A DNA stretch of 64,000 nucleotides from Acuticoccus yangtzensis (GCF_001927245.1 NZ_MJUX01000013.1:1-64000), one strand, 5' to 3'. Positions 45,577 through 54,802 are shown, counted from the stretch's first letter. Numbers and translations are program-made. Notes: generated by a model not told the origin, from the sequence alone.

Positions 45577-46484
45577 GCCTCGCAGCATTCCCGTTCCTAG
45601 CGTTCTTCCTGGCGCTGGGCGCCGCGCTCGTGGTCGTCCTCGACGCCGTCGCGCGGGCGGCGCTCGCAGGCGCGCCGGCGGGGCCATACCTCGCTGGCAC
45701 CTTCCGCCATGCCGCGATGCGTCTCTCCGGTCAGTTGGTGACAACCGAGGCGCCCGACCGTGCCAACTGGCGCCTCGCCCCGGCGTGGTACGGGGCGCTC
45801 GCGGCGGCGGGTCTCGCCGTTGTCCCGTTCGGCGAGGGCATGGCCCTCATCCAGCTACCCACGAGCATCGTTCTCTGGGGCGCGGTCGAGGCGCTGGTGG
45901 TGGTCGTCGTCTTCCTCCACGGGTGGTCGCCGAACGCGCCGTTCCCGCTGATCGGTGCCTACCGCTACGTCGCCACCGGCCTGCCGGTCATGCTGCCGTC
46001 GATGTTCGTTCTCATCGGCGCCGCCCTTCCGGCCCGCTCGCTCGACGTACTCGCCATCGTCGAAAGTCAGCGTGAGATGTGGAATGTCGTACGCCAGCCG
46101 CTGGGGCTGCCGCTCTTCCTCATCGTCGGCCTGTCGCTCACCTTGCGCGGGCCGATGGACTACGCCGATTCCGCCGACCTTGCCGGCGGTAGCAGCGCCG
46201 AGGACTCCGGCCCCGCGCGGGCCATGTGGCAGGCGGCGCGGCTCGCGATGCTGGTCGCATTCTCGGCGATGGCGGCGACCGTCTTCCTCGGCGGCTACCT
46301 CGGCCCGCTGCTGCCTGGACCGCTTTGGCTCGCGCTCAAGACTGCGCTCGTCCTCGAGCTGATGGTGGCGGCAACGCACCTCCTACCAAGAATGCCGGTA
46401 TCGCGGATGGTGACATTCTTGTGGGTCGTCCTCCTGCCGGTCTCCTTCCTCCACCTCCTTGCCGCGGGGCTCGTCGCGCTATGA
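45573..46484 (+). CDS. nuoH: NuoH-like subunit
   Basis: A 303-residue membrane protein with about eight helices. The quinone-loop region after helix 1 is degenerate: the canonical GPN and LQPxAD motifs are replaced by GAPAGPYLAGTFRHAAMRLS. VVPFGEG and a later helix with LRGPMDYADSADLAGG correspond to conserved parts of NuoH, but the usual Glu-rich loop is shortened. It probably anchors the 328-residue protein to the membrane. It overlaps the genes on both sides by four bases. Confidence 0.85.
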   Translation: MSLAAFPFLAFFLALGAALVVVLDAVARAALAGAPAGPYLAGTFRHAAMRLSGQLVTTEAPDRANWRLAPAWYGALAAAGLAVVPFGEGMALIQLPTSIVLWGAVEALVVVVVFLHGWSPNAPFPLIGAYRYVATGLPVMLPSMFVLIGAALPARSLDVLAIVESQREMWNVVRQPLGLPLFLIVGLSLTLRGPMDYADSADLAGGSSAEDSGPARAMWQAARLAMLVAFSAMAATVFLGGYLGPLLPGPLWLALKTALVLELMVAATHLLPRMPVSRMVTFLWVVLLPVSFLHLLAAGLVAL

Positions 46485-47191
46485 CCGACGCGCTGTTCAC
46501 CGGTCTCTCCGCTCTGGCGCTCTACGCCGGTTGGCGCGTCTTCCGCGTCGATTCCATGGTGCGGGCTAGCTTCTGGCTGATGATCTCGTTCATCGCCGTC
46601 GGCGGGATCGGACTCCTCCTGTCGGCGCCATACATCGGCGTCGCGACGGTCTTCATGATGGCCGTGGAGATGACCGTCATGGTGCTCTTCATGGTCATGT
46701 TCATGATGAACCCGGCCGGCCTCAACCCGATGATGATGGTCCATCAGCACCGCTTCTCCATCGGCGTCGGGGTCGTCGCTTTCGCCGGAATGACGGCTGC
46801 GACGCTCCTCACCGACCTACCATCGAACCCTGTCGCGGCGGGCAAGGCGATTGTCCACGACCTGGGGATCGAGCTTCTGGGGGACTCGATGCTGATCTTC
46901 GAGACCGCCGGCGTCACGTTGCTCGCGACGATGGTGGCCGCCGTCATCCTCTCCGCGCGCACGGGTCGCTTCGGCGACGCCGTCGAGGGCTCGGTCCCGC
47001 CGGGCCTCGAGCCGGGAGGGACGCCCGCGGGCCGCGTGCCGGAGAAGAGCGGCGGCCACCACCACGGCCACGGCGGACACGACCACGGCTCCCACGGCGA
47101 CGGTAGGAGCGATCACGCACACCATCACGAAGGGGATGGCCACGACAGCGGCGGGCACGATCATGCCGGCGACAAGGAGAAGCACGCATGA
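46481..47191 (+). CDS. nuoJ: NuoJ-like subunit with a His-rich tail
   Basis: A 236-residue protein with five membrane helices; the VFMMAVEMTVMVLFMVMFMM helix is the NuoJ pi-bulge-type helix. The last 45 or so residues form a hydrophilic tail with 15 histidines (HHHGHGG, HDHGSHGDG, DHAHHHEGDGHD). Such a tail is not part of normal NuoJ and looks like a metal-binding extension. It overlaps nuoH and nuoK by four bases. Confidence 0.88.
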   Translation: MTDALFTGLSALALYAGWRVFRVDSMVRASFWLMISFIAVGGIGLLLSAPYIGVATVFMMAVEMTVMVLFMVMFMMNPAGLNPMMMVHQHRFSIGVGVVAFAGMTAATLLTDLPSNPVAAGKAIVHDLGIELLGDSMLIFETAGVTLLATMVAAVILSARTGRFGDAVEGSVPPGLEPGGTPAGRVPEKSGGHHHGHGGHDHGSHGDGRSDHAHHHEGDGHDSGGHDHAGDKEKHA

Positions 47192-47493
47192 CGCTCGCCT
47201 CGGTTCTCATCGTTGCCGCGGGGCTCATCGGCATCGGCCTCTACGGCGCACTATCGCAGCAGTCCTTCGTCATGCTGATGATGGGGCTCGAGCTGATCAT
47301 GAACGGGGCGCTTCTGGCGGTGCTCGGCTTCTGGTCGTTCGCGCTCGGCGGGATGCCGGAGGGGCAGCTCCTCGCGATCGTCATCATGGCCGTCATGGCG
47401 GTGGAGATGGCGGCCGGGTTCGCGCTCGTCGTCGCCGTTTACCGCAACCGGCAGGCGGACGTCATCGAAAGCCTCACGACGCTGAAACAATGA
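47188..47493 (+). CDS. nuoK: NuoK-like subunit
   Basis: A 101-residue protein with three membrane helices. It has the typical glutamates of NuoK in MMGLELIMNGALLAVLGFW and in VMAVEMAAGFALVVAVYRNR, which take part in proton translocation in complex I. Its stop overlaps the nuoL start by four bases. Confidence 0.93.
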   Translation: MTLASVLIVAAGLIGIGLYGALSQQSFVMLMMGLELIMNGALLAVLGFWSFALGGMPEGQLLAIVIMAVMAVEMAAGFALVVAVYRNRQADVIESLTTLKQ

Positions 47494-49394
47494 TCCTCGC
47501 CCTCGTCGTCCTCCTGCCGACGCTCGCCGGATTTGCCCTCATTGCCGCCGCGCCGGACCGGCGGGGTGAGCTCGCATTGGCCGCCGGGTTCATCCTCGGC
47601 GCCACGCTGGCGCTCGCCGTGGCGGCGATCCTCACCGGCGATACGCTCCTCATCGTCTGGGGCAGCGGCATCGAGCTCGCCGGGCGGCTGACGCCGCTTT
47701 CGGCGATCATGCTCATCCTCCCGCCGCTCGTCGCGCTCCCCGTCGTGGTACGCGGCGCGCTGACGGAGGAAGGGCCAGGCTTGCCGCGCATGGTCGGCCT
47801 CCTTCTCGTGTTCGTCGGCGGGATGGAGCTCGTCGTCATTGCGGACGATCTCGTCACGCTACTCGTCGGGTGGGAGGTGATCGGCGCGGCCTCGTGGGCG
47901 CTGGTCGCCCATCGCTGGCGTGATCCGGACGCCGTGACGTCCGGCATCTGGGCGTTTGTCGTCACGCGCACGGGCGACCTCGGCCTGTTCCTCGCGCTGA
48001 TGGCGACTGTCGCCGCCACCGGCTCGACCCGGCTCAATGCTCTCGGTGAGCTGACCGGCATGCCTCTCCTGCTGGTGTCAGCGGGCCTTCTGGTTTCGGC
48101 GGCGGCTAAGGCGGCGCAAGCGCCGTTCTCGCCGTGGCTGTTCCGGGCGATGGATGGACCGACTCCGGTCTCCGCGCTGCTCCACAGCGCCACGCTGGTC
48201 GCCGCCGGCGCCTACCTCGTCCTGCGCGCCGGGCCCATGCTGGGCGACGGGTTCGGGGCAGGCGCGATGGCGGTCGGCGCTACCACCGCGGTTGCCGGCG
48301 GAATCGTCGCGCTCCTCAACCTGCACGCCAAGCGGCTCCTCGCCGGATCGACCTCGGCGCATCTCGGGCTCATGTTCGTGGCGGCGGGCGCCGGATATCC
48401 GGGTGTCGCGCTCGCCCACCTCGTCACCCACGCAGCAATGAAATCGGCGCTCTTTATCGAGGCCGGCACCGCGCACGAGCTTCGCGGCACCTACGCGCTG
48501 GACCGCCTGGCCATCGGTCGTGCCGTACCGGTCCTCACCTGGATGACGCTCTTGCCCACGCTGGCGCTCGCCGGCATCCCGCCACTCGGCGCGGCGTGGA
48601 GCAAGGAGAAGATCGCTGGCGCCGCGCACGATGCCTCGACGCTCGCTACCATAGCGGTCGTCGTGGGGGGGGCACTTAGCGCCGCCTACGCGATGCGTTT
48701 CTATGTCGCCGTCTTCTCCCCCGGCCCGGACGTCGACCCCGGCCGTATCCCATCTCGTGCGGTATTAATCCTGCCGTCGGCCTTCCTCGCCGTGGTGACG
48801 CTGGCCCTATCGGTGCTGTGGATCCCCGCGGTTCCCAACACCATCGCCGATCGTCTCGGGGTTGCCCTGCCGCCCGGCTCGCTCGGCCTGTTCGCCGCCT
48901 CCATCGCGGCGATCGCGGCCGGGGCCGTCCTCGGCATCGTCATCGCCCGGCGACGCGCGGATCTAGGCCGCAATGACACTGCAGCGGCGCTCGGCGACTG
49001 GCTCGGTCTTCCGTGGCTCTTGGAGAACGCGGTGGCGCGGCCGGCCGTCGCGCTTGCCCGCGTCCTCGCCCGCATCGACGATGTCCTCGTCGACCGCGGT
49101 GTGCACCTTGGCGCAGCGCTGTCGCGGACGATTGCCCACGTCCTTGCCCGCATCGACGACACTGTCGTCGACCGCGGCGTGCGCCTCGTCGCTGCGTTGT
49201 CACGGTGGCTCGCCAACGCGGGGGACCGCTTTGGCGAGTGGGCTACCGATAGCCTGCCCCGGTTGACCGCCTATCTCGTCGGCGCAGCCGGCGGCGGCGT
49301 GCGGCGCACGCAGACCGGGCTTTCCCACCATTATTTCGCGATCCTCGTGGCGGGCCTCGCCGTCGCGGTCGCCGTCCTCTCCTACGGAGCGTGA
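47490..49394 (+). CDS. nuoL: NuoL-like antiporter subunit with an altered C-terminus
   Basis: A 634-residue antiporter-type subunit with about 14 helices. Typical segments are GWEVIGAASWALVAHRWRD, FSPWLFRAMDGPTPVSALLHSAT and HAAMKSALFIEAG, with key Lys and His residues present. Near residues 510-565 a segment VLARIDDxxVDRGVxLxAALSR is repeated twice back-to-back before a final membrane helix. The lateral helix of normal NuoL lies in this region, so its sequence may be a new connector. It overlaps nuoK by four bases. Confidence 0.92.
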   Translation: MILALVVLLPTLAGFALIAAAPDRRGELALAAGFILGATLALAVAAILTGDTLLIVWGSGIELAGRLTPLSAIMLILPPLVALPVVVRGALTEEGPGLPRMVGLLLVFVGGMELVVIADDLVTLLVGWEVIGAASWALVAHRWRDPDAVTSGIWAFVVTRTGDLGLFLALMATVAATGSTRLNALGELTGMPLLLVSAGLLVSAAAKAAQAPFSPWLFRAMDGPTPVSALLHSATLVAAGAYLVLRAGPMLGDGFGAGAMAVGATTAVAGGIVALLNLHAKRLLAGSTSAHLGLMFVAAGAGYPGVALAHLVTHAAMKSALFIEAGTAHELRGTYALDRLAIGRAVPVLTWMTLLPTLALAGIPPLGAAWSKEKIAGAAHDASTLATIAVVVGGALSAAYAMRFYVAVFSPGPDVDPGRIPSRAVLILPSAFLAVVTLALSVLWIPAVPNTIADRLGVALPPGSLGLFAASIAAIAAGAVLGIVIARRRADLGRNDTAAALGDWLGLPWLLENAVARPAVALARVLARIDDVLVDRGVHLGAALSRTIAHVLARIDDTVVDRGVRLVAALSRWLANAGDRFGEWATDSLPRLTAYLVGAAGGGVRRTQTGLSHHYFAILVAGLAVAVAVLSYGA

Positions 49395-49398
49395 CCCG

Positions 49399-50904
49399 AT
49401 GCTGACCCTTGCGATCCTCGTCCCGTTCGTCGGGGCCTTGGTCCTCGTGACCGCCCCCGGTTTGAGGGCAACGACCTCGCGTGCGCTCGCCGTCGCCACC
49501 GCCGCGGTGCCGCTGGCGCTCCTGTGCTTTGCATGGTCGCGCTTCAGCCTAGGCGGCACCGACTTCCAGCTCGTCGAGGAGATGGCATGGGTGCCGGCGC
49601 TCGGCGTCGCCTGGCGCGTCGGCGTTGACGGCGTGTCGCTGGCGCTGTCCCTGATGACGGGGGTCCTCTTCGTCGCCACGATCGCCTGGCCGATGGAGCA
49701 GCGCGAGCGGGAGCGCCAGTACTATGCCTGGTTCCTGTTCCTGGAAGCCGCGTCGCTTGGCCTCTTCCTCACGCTCGACCTTCTCGTCTTCTACGTGTTC
49801 TTCGACCTCTCGCTGGTCGGCATGTTCTTCCTGATCGGCCGCTGGGGGCACGGAGAGCGGCAGGCTGCGGCGCTGAAGTTCTTCATCTACACCTTCGTCG
49901 GCTCACTCGCGATTCTGCTCGCGATCATCGTGCTCGTCCTTCGCACCGATCCGATGACGTTCGATATGCGCGTGCTGATCGCACAGCAGCCGCTCGCCGG
50001 GGCGGGGCCGGTCGCGACGCTCGTCTTTCTCGGCTTCGTCATGGGCTTCGCGATCAAGGCGCCGCTGTTTCCGGTCCACACATGGCTACCACCGGCGCAC
50101 GTCAACGCGCCTGGGCCGGCGTCCGCCATCCTCGCCGGCGTTCTCCTCAAGATGGGCACCTACGGCATGGTCCGGATGCCGCTCCAGATGATGCGCGAAA
50201 CGTTCGCGGCCTATGCGCTGCCCCTGGCTGTCGTCGCCCTCGCGTCGATCCTTTGGGGCGCGTTCGTGGCGCTCGGCCAGACCTCGATCAAGCGGCGCAT
50301 CGCTTACACGTCGGTCAACCACATGGGCTACGCGGTGCTCGGCATCGCGGCGGCGGGCGCGCTCGTCGCCGGTGAGGAGCACGCGCGCCAGCTCGCCCTC
50401 ACCGGCGCGGTGGTGGAAATGGTGGCGCACGGGCTCATCACCGGCACGCTGTTCCTCCTTGCCGGCAGTATCTGGGCGCGGGCGGATACTTACGAGATGG
50501 ACCGCTTCGGCGGTCTCGCCGGCGTCGCGCCGAAGCTGACGGCGGCGACGGTGGTGGCGGCCTTCGCGAGCCTCGGCCTGCCGGGCCTCGCCGGCTTTGT
50601 CGCCGAGGTGCAGATCTTCATCGGCGCTTTCGCGGTGTTCCCGTGGGTTGCGGCCGTCGGCCTCGTCGGCATCCTCATCACCGCCGCGCTGTTCCTCACG
50701 ATGCTGCTGCAGGTCTTCTTCGGCGAGCGACCGGTGGAGCGGAACGCCTTTGCGGACGTCGGCCGGGTGGAGGGGGCGGTCCTCCTCGCCATCCTCGCCC
50801 TCGTCGTCGTGATCGGCGTCTATCCCGCTTGGCTCCTCGACCTCGTCAATGCCGCCACGGATAGCGCCGTCGTCGGGACCGCCACCGTCGCGCCCGGGGG
50901 CTGA
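49399..50904 (+). CDS. nuoM: NuoM-like antiporter subunit
   Basis: A 501-residue antiporter-type subunit with about 14 helices. It has the Glu in LAGTG-equivalent helix FYVFFDLSLVGMFFLIGRWG, the motif FAIKAPLFPVHTWLPPAH with its Lys and His, and TSVNHMGYAVLG. These are the proton-path residues of NuoM. It starts four bases after nuoL. Confidence 0.95.
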   Translation: MLTLAILVPFVGALVLVTAPGLRATTSRALAVATAAVPLALLCFAWSRFSLGGTDFQLVEEMAWVPALGVAWRVGVDGVSLALSLMTGVLFVATIAWPMEQRERERQYYAWFLFLEAASLGLFLTLDLLVFYVFFDLSLVGMFFLIGRWGHGERQAAALKFFIYTFVGSLAILLAIIVLVLRTDPMTFDMRVLIAQQPLAGAGPVATLVFLGFVMGFAIKAPLFPVHTWLPPAHVNAPGPASAILAGVLLKMGTYGMVRMPLQMMRETFAAYALPLAVVALASILWGAFVALGQTSIKRRIAYTSVNHMGYAVLGIAAAGALVAGEEHARQLALTGAVVEMVAHGLITGTLFLLAGSIWARADTYEMDRFGGLAGVAPKLTAATVVAAFASLGLPGLAGFVAEVQIFIGAFAVFPWVAAVGLVGILITAALFLTMLLQVFFGERPVERNAFADVGRVEGAVLLAILALVVVIGVYPAWLLDLVNAATDSAVVGTATVAPGG

Positions 50905-50908
50905 GGCG

Positions 50909-52318
50909 ATGCCGATCGGCGACCTTGCACCAGAGATCGCGGTTCTCTTCACCGCGGTTGCAACGCTCCTCTTTGCGATGTTCGCGCCGCGTCGGCTGCA
51001 TGTCGTCGGCGCGATCATCGCGCTCTCCGGCCTCACTGTGGCGGGTGTTCTCCTCGCAGACCAGCTCGGTCGCACAGGCACCACCTTCTCCGGCACCTTC
51101 GCGATCGATGGCGTCGGTGTCTGGGCTCGCTTCCTGATCCTCGTCGCGACAGGCGTGTGCGTGATGATCTCACCGGGCTGGTTTGCAACGGACCGCCGCC
51201 ACGGCGAGGTCTACGCGGTGTTTCTTCTGTCGGCGGTTGGGGCGATGGCGCTCGCTGGCGCCGCCGACCTGATGCAGCTCGTCGTTGCCGTGCTCCTGTC
51301 GTCCGTCACCGGCTACACGCTGGCCGCCTACCATCGCGGCTGGGCAATCTCGGTGGAAGCGGGGATGAAGTATTTCCTCATCGGCGCGCTCGCCAACGCC
51401 GTCCTCGTCACCGGCGTCGTATTCGTGACCGGTATGGCCGGGGTTACCGGCTACGAGCCGCTCGCGAACGCCTTTGCCGATGGGCTCATCGCCTCGCCGC
51501 TCCTTGTTGCCGGTCTTGCGATGGTCGCCGTCGGGATCGCCTACAAGCTTGGTGCTGCACCGGCGCATACTTGGGTACCAGACGTCGCGGAAGGCGCGCC
51601 AGTTCCATCGGCGGCGTTCCTCACGGTGGTCCCGAAGATCGGCGCCGCGGTAGCATTCGCGCGGTTGGTCACCGCTGTTCCTCCAGATGCTCTCGCGTTG
51701 CGTCCCCTCGTCGCGACAATAGCGGCTGTGACGATGACGATTGGCAACCTAGCTGCGCTCCGGCAGCAAGATGTGCGGCGGCTACTCGGCTGGTCGTCCG
51801 TCAGCCAGGCTGGGTACGTGCTGATGGCGGTTGTCGTTATCGACCTCGATACCGGTGCGCCGACAGCACTTGTCGCGATGCTCGGAGCGTATACCGTCGG
51901 CAACATCGCCGCGTTCGCCGTTGTCGCGGACCTTCGCGGTCGAACGGCGCTTTCGGACTATAGCGGCCTCGCGGCGCGCCGGCCGCTTGACGCCGTGGTG
52001 TTGGCGCTTGCGTTTCTTTCCCTCGTTGGCATCCCGCCCACAGTCGGCTTCTTCGGAAAGTTCACAGTGTTCGAGGTTACAATCGCCGGCGGTTACGGTT
52101 GGCTCGCCCTCGTGGCGGCGACAAATACGGTTGTGTCGCTCATCTACTACGCCCGCGTGCTGTCGCCGATGGTCTTCGATGCATCAACCAATGGCGCCGT
52201 AGCCCAACTCGACAAAATGACTTGGGCGGCGGCGGTCGCAACGGGATCGGCCATTATAGCACTTGGGCTCACCGCCGGGCTCCTGCTGGATCAGCTCGCC
52301 GACATCAGCCTCCTGTAA
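50909..52318 (+). CDS. nuoN: NuoN-like antiporter subunit
   Basis: A 469-residue antiporter-type subunit with about 13 helices. Segments YKLGAAPAHTWVPDVAEGAP, LLGWSSVSQAGYVLM and FLSLVGIPPTVGFFGKF match NuoN, including the Lys and His of the proton path. It starts four bases after nuoM (ATG 50909) and is the last gene of the operon. A non-coding stretch of about 360 bases follows. Confidence 0.93.
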   Translation: MPIGDLAPEIAVLFTAVATLLFAMFAPRRLHVVGAIIALSGLTVAGVLLADQLGRTGTTFSGTFAIDGVGVWARFLILVATGVCVMISPGWFATDRRHGEVYAVFLLSAVGAMALAGAADLMQLVVAVLLSSVTGYTLAAYHRGWAISVEAGMKYFLIGALANAVLVTGVVFVTGMAGVTGYEPLANAFADGLIASPLLVAGLAMVAVGIAYKLGAAPAHTWVPDVAEGAPVPSAAFLTVVPKIGAAVAFARLVTAVPPDALALRPLVATIAAVTMTIGNLAALRQQDVRRLLGWSSVSQAGYVLMAVVVIDLDTGAPTALVAMLGAYTVGNIAAFAVVADLRGRTALSDYSGLAARRPLDAVVLALAFLSLVGIPPTVGFFGKFTVFEVTIAGGYGWLALVAATNTVVSLIYYARVLSPMVFDASTNGAVAQLDKMTWAAAVATGSAIIALGLTAGLLLDQLADISLL

Positions 52319-52681
52319 TGCTACCCGTTCCAAAAGGGTCGGCTCACTGATGGATTCCAGAAGCGCCGGCTCGGGCCGAGGCTATGAGCATGACGGGCGG
52401 CACGCGAGTTTGCCGCTCTCGGGGTATCGGCGCGGAGGGCTCCACCGGACTGATTTGTCGAAGCGCGCGGTAAGCCGGGCAGGCGATCCACGAATGCACT
52501 TCGCAGCTATAGGGTCGAGCCCGATCCGCCGGAGCTATCCCGAGTTCTCCGCTGATAGCAAAGCCGAGCTTCATCACTTTCCACAATCGATAATTGTGTG
52601 ACTTTTTAGGCGCACGTGAAGCTGTGGCTTCGTAGCACACTTGTTGGTGCACAGGCCGAATGATATCAGGCCAAAGCGTAT
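52319..52681. other. Non-coding gap between the nuo-like and second copper operon
   Basis: No convincing gene, terminator or CueR box was seen in this 360-base stretch. Short frames through it have no recognisable domain. The right part (about 52560-52660) is more AT-rich (CAATCGATAATTGTGTGAC) and probably holds the promoter of the downstream genes. Confidence 0.5.
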
Positions 52682-53053
52682 GTGGAGAAGGTTTTGGCTG
52701 TCGCTCGCTTCATATTTGTCGCGCTGATCGTGCTGGCCGTTGGAACGGCTGGTATTGGTCACACTGCGGCCTATGAAGGCGGGAGGACGGCCATCTCCGT
52801 AGATGGCTCCGACATTGATGCTCACAGCTCTCATTCAACCGAGGGAGGCGTCGCAAGCGACACCTCTGACGCAGGCGACTGCTCCGATGCGGGGCCCTGT
52901 GTCGGCTGCGCCACCCATTGCTCAGCAATGGCTGTTTTTGATCCATTGTCGAAGACCACAAGCTTTGGTCCTGAGCGATTGTTAGTGATGCCACACGAGC
53001 AATTGCTTGCGAGCGATACTGCGACGCTAGAACGTCCGCCTCGAACGATCTGA
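52682..53053 (+). CDS. Small exported Cys-rich protein before the second copper operon
   Basis: A 123-residue protein from GTG 52682 (a TTG a few codons later is possible) with an N-terminal hydrophobic segment (FIFVALIVLAVGTAGIGHTAA) and a metal-motif-like cluster GDCSDAGPCVGCATHCSAM. It resembles the 123-residue protein at 29781 in length, order of features and position before a multicopper oxidase. A periplasmic copper-binding role is plausible. No known family was recognised. Confidence 0.6.
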   Translation: MEKVLAVARFIFVALIVLAVGTAGIGHTAAYEGGRTAISVDGSDIDAHSSHSTEGGVASDTSDAGDCSDAGPCVGCATHCSAMAVFDPLSKTTSFGPERLLVMPHEQLLASDTATLERPPRTI

Positions 53054-53120
53054 CCGAGCTGCGTCCTTCTGTGGGCGCTGTCCGTCAGTTGTCCGATCGC
53101 TCCATCTTGAATTGAATTCC

Positions 53121-53351
53121 ATGAAACGCTTGCTCACGGGCGCGCTTGCCGCGTCAGTGGCTGGCTGCGCGGGTGCACCTTACACGGCTGCGCCCCCGCC
53201 GCCGGCTGCCGTGCCGACGCTTGCTTCGGTCTCGCTTCCTCAATCTTCCCCGACGGGCGGATATGTTCACCGCGTCCCGGTCGAACCGGATCCGCCGCGC
53301 TCTGTCACGCCCCCGGAAGAGGGGTTTGCACGGCCGAGGGTTGGGTCATGA
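53121..53351 (+). CDS. Small lipoprotein
   Basis: A 76-residue protein with a lipobox (ASVAGCAG, Cys at about residue 16) and a proline-rich mature part (YTAAPPPPAAVPTLA). It overlaps the outer-membrane factor by four bases, so it is likely made with it and located in the outer membrane. No family was recognised. Confidence 0.6.
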   Translation: MKRLLTGALAASVAGCAGAPYTAAPPPPAAVPTLASVSLPQSSPTGGYVHRVPVEPDPPRSVTPPEEGFARPRVGS

Positions 53352-54802
53352 CCCGCTGGTCCCGTGCAGCGAGTGCTGTGACTCTCGCCGGGTTCCTTAG
53401 TGGCTGCGTTTCCGCCGCGGAGTTTCCCATCGATCGGGGATTTGCCGCCGTCAGCGCCGGCGCCGAGCCGGTCACGAAGTCCCGAAGTGTTTGGGCGACG
53501 AATGCGGTCCAGCAGGCACAGAACGAAGCCGAGGTGCACTCACTCGTGACAGACCGCACCATCGACGCCGATACGGCGGTGCGCGTCGCTCTTTTGAACA
53601 ACCAGGATCTGCAGGCGGCTTATGCGGACCTTGGCCTCTCGGTAGCCGCGCTCTGGCAGGAGAGCTTGCCGGTGAATCCCCGTTTGTCGCTTGGGGTCAA
53701 TACCACTACCGACATTCTGACCCAGGCCGTCGAAGGCGCCGTGATCGCCAATGTCCTATCCTACGCCACACGCGGACGTCGTGTGGCCATCGCGGAAACG
53801 CGCGTTCGCCAGGCGCAGCAACGCGCCATCGAAGCCACTTTGCGGCTCGCTCATGAGACACGACGTGCTTACTACGAAGCGGCAGCGGCGTGGGGAGTTG
53901 TCATCGAGCTGAACCGTGCGCTTGTCGCGGCGGACGCCGCCGCAGAATTGGCGGCCGAGCTCGGTAAAACCGGCGCTTTCTCCAAAGTCGAGCAAGCACG
54001 TCAGCAGGCCTTCTACGCGGAACTCACCTCCGAGAAGGCCCGTGCAGTGATGGCAGCCCGACTTGCCAAGGAGGAGCTGACGCGTCGCCTTGGGCTTTGG
54101 GGTGCCCGGCTTTCCTACGAGGTTCCAAATGGCCTGCCGCCTCTGCCCCGTTCAATCCCCGATCAATCCGCCATTGAACGGTTGGCGCTTCAAAACCGCG
54201 CCGACCTCAAGATCGCGAAGCTGGAGCTTGAAGCGCTGGCGCGCAGTTATGGCCTTACGAAAGCGACCCGGTTCGTCACCGACCTTGAGGTCGCCGCAGG
54301 GCTGGAGCTCGAGCGCGAAGAAGAGGTGGACGAAGGTGATACCACGGTTACGAATCGTCTGACGCCCCGGCTCGAAGCGGATTTCGCGATTCCAATCTTC
54401 GACACGGGAGACGCACGCCTCAGAACGGCGGAGCTCAAAATCATGCGGGCGACAAACCTCCTTGCCGCCCGCGCCGTGGCCGTGCGCTCGGAGGCTCGAG
54501 CTGCACATACCGCGTACCGGGGTACCTACGACATCGCCAAGCACTACCGTGACGCTGTCGTTCCGCTGCGCAAGACCGTCGAGGACGAGGCCGTCCTGAC
54601 CTACAACGGCATGATCACCAATACATTCGATCTGCTGGCCGATACCCGTGCGCGCATCGAGTCCGTGAGGGCTTCGCTCGAGGCACGGCGGGACTTCTTC
54701 CTCGCGGAGGTCGATGTCGCGGCGGCGATCTGGGGTGGTGGTGTTGCCGGTTCTGAACCCGCCGAAACCGAGGTTGCAGAAGCCGAAGGAGACGAAGAAT
54801 GA
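53348..54802 (+). CDS. Outer-membrane efflux protein (TolC/CusC-like lipoprotein)
   Basis: A 484-residue protein with a lipobox (GFLSGCVS) and two OEP-type coiled-coil repeats. The first has DTAVRVALLNNQDLQAAYAD, the second SAIERLALQNRADLKIAKLE. It would form an outer-membrane duct. No RND pump or membrane-fusion partner is seen nearby, which is odd for a CusC-type channel; it may work with another exporter. It overlaps the second oxidase by four bases (ATGA). Confidence 0.9.
   Translation: MTRWSRAASAVTLAGFLSGCVSAAEFPIDRGFAAVSAGAEPVTKSRSVWATNAVQQAQNEAEVHSLVTDRTIDADTAVRVALLNNQDLQAAYADLGLSVAALWQESLPVNPRLSLGVNTTTDILTQAVEGAVIANVLSYATRGRRVAIAETRVRQAQQRAIEATLRLAHETRRAYYEAAAAWGVVIELNRALVAADAAAELAAELGKTGAFSKVEQARQQAFYAELTSEKARAVMAARLAKEELTRRLGLWGARLSYEVPNGLPPLPRSIPDQSAIERLALQNRADLKIAKLELEALARSYGLTKATRFVTDLEVAAGLELEREEEVDEGDTTVTNRLTPRLEADFAIPIFDTGDARLRTAELKIMRATNLLAARAVAVRSEARAAHTAYRGTYDIAKHYRDAVVPLRKTVEDEAVLTYNGMITNTFDLLADTRARIESVRASLEARRDFFLAEVDVAAAIWGGGVAGSEPAETEVAEAEGDEE

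Noticed and set aside
47040-47160. A tandem DNA repeat in nuoJ
   Set aside because: The apparent periodicity is due to CAC/GAC/GGC codons for the His/Asp/Gly tail and has no fixed unit.
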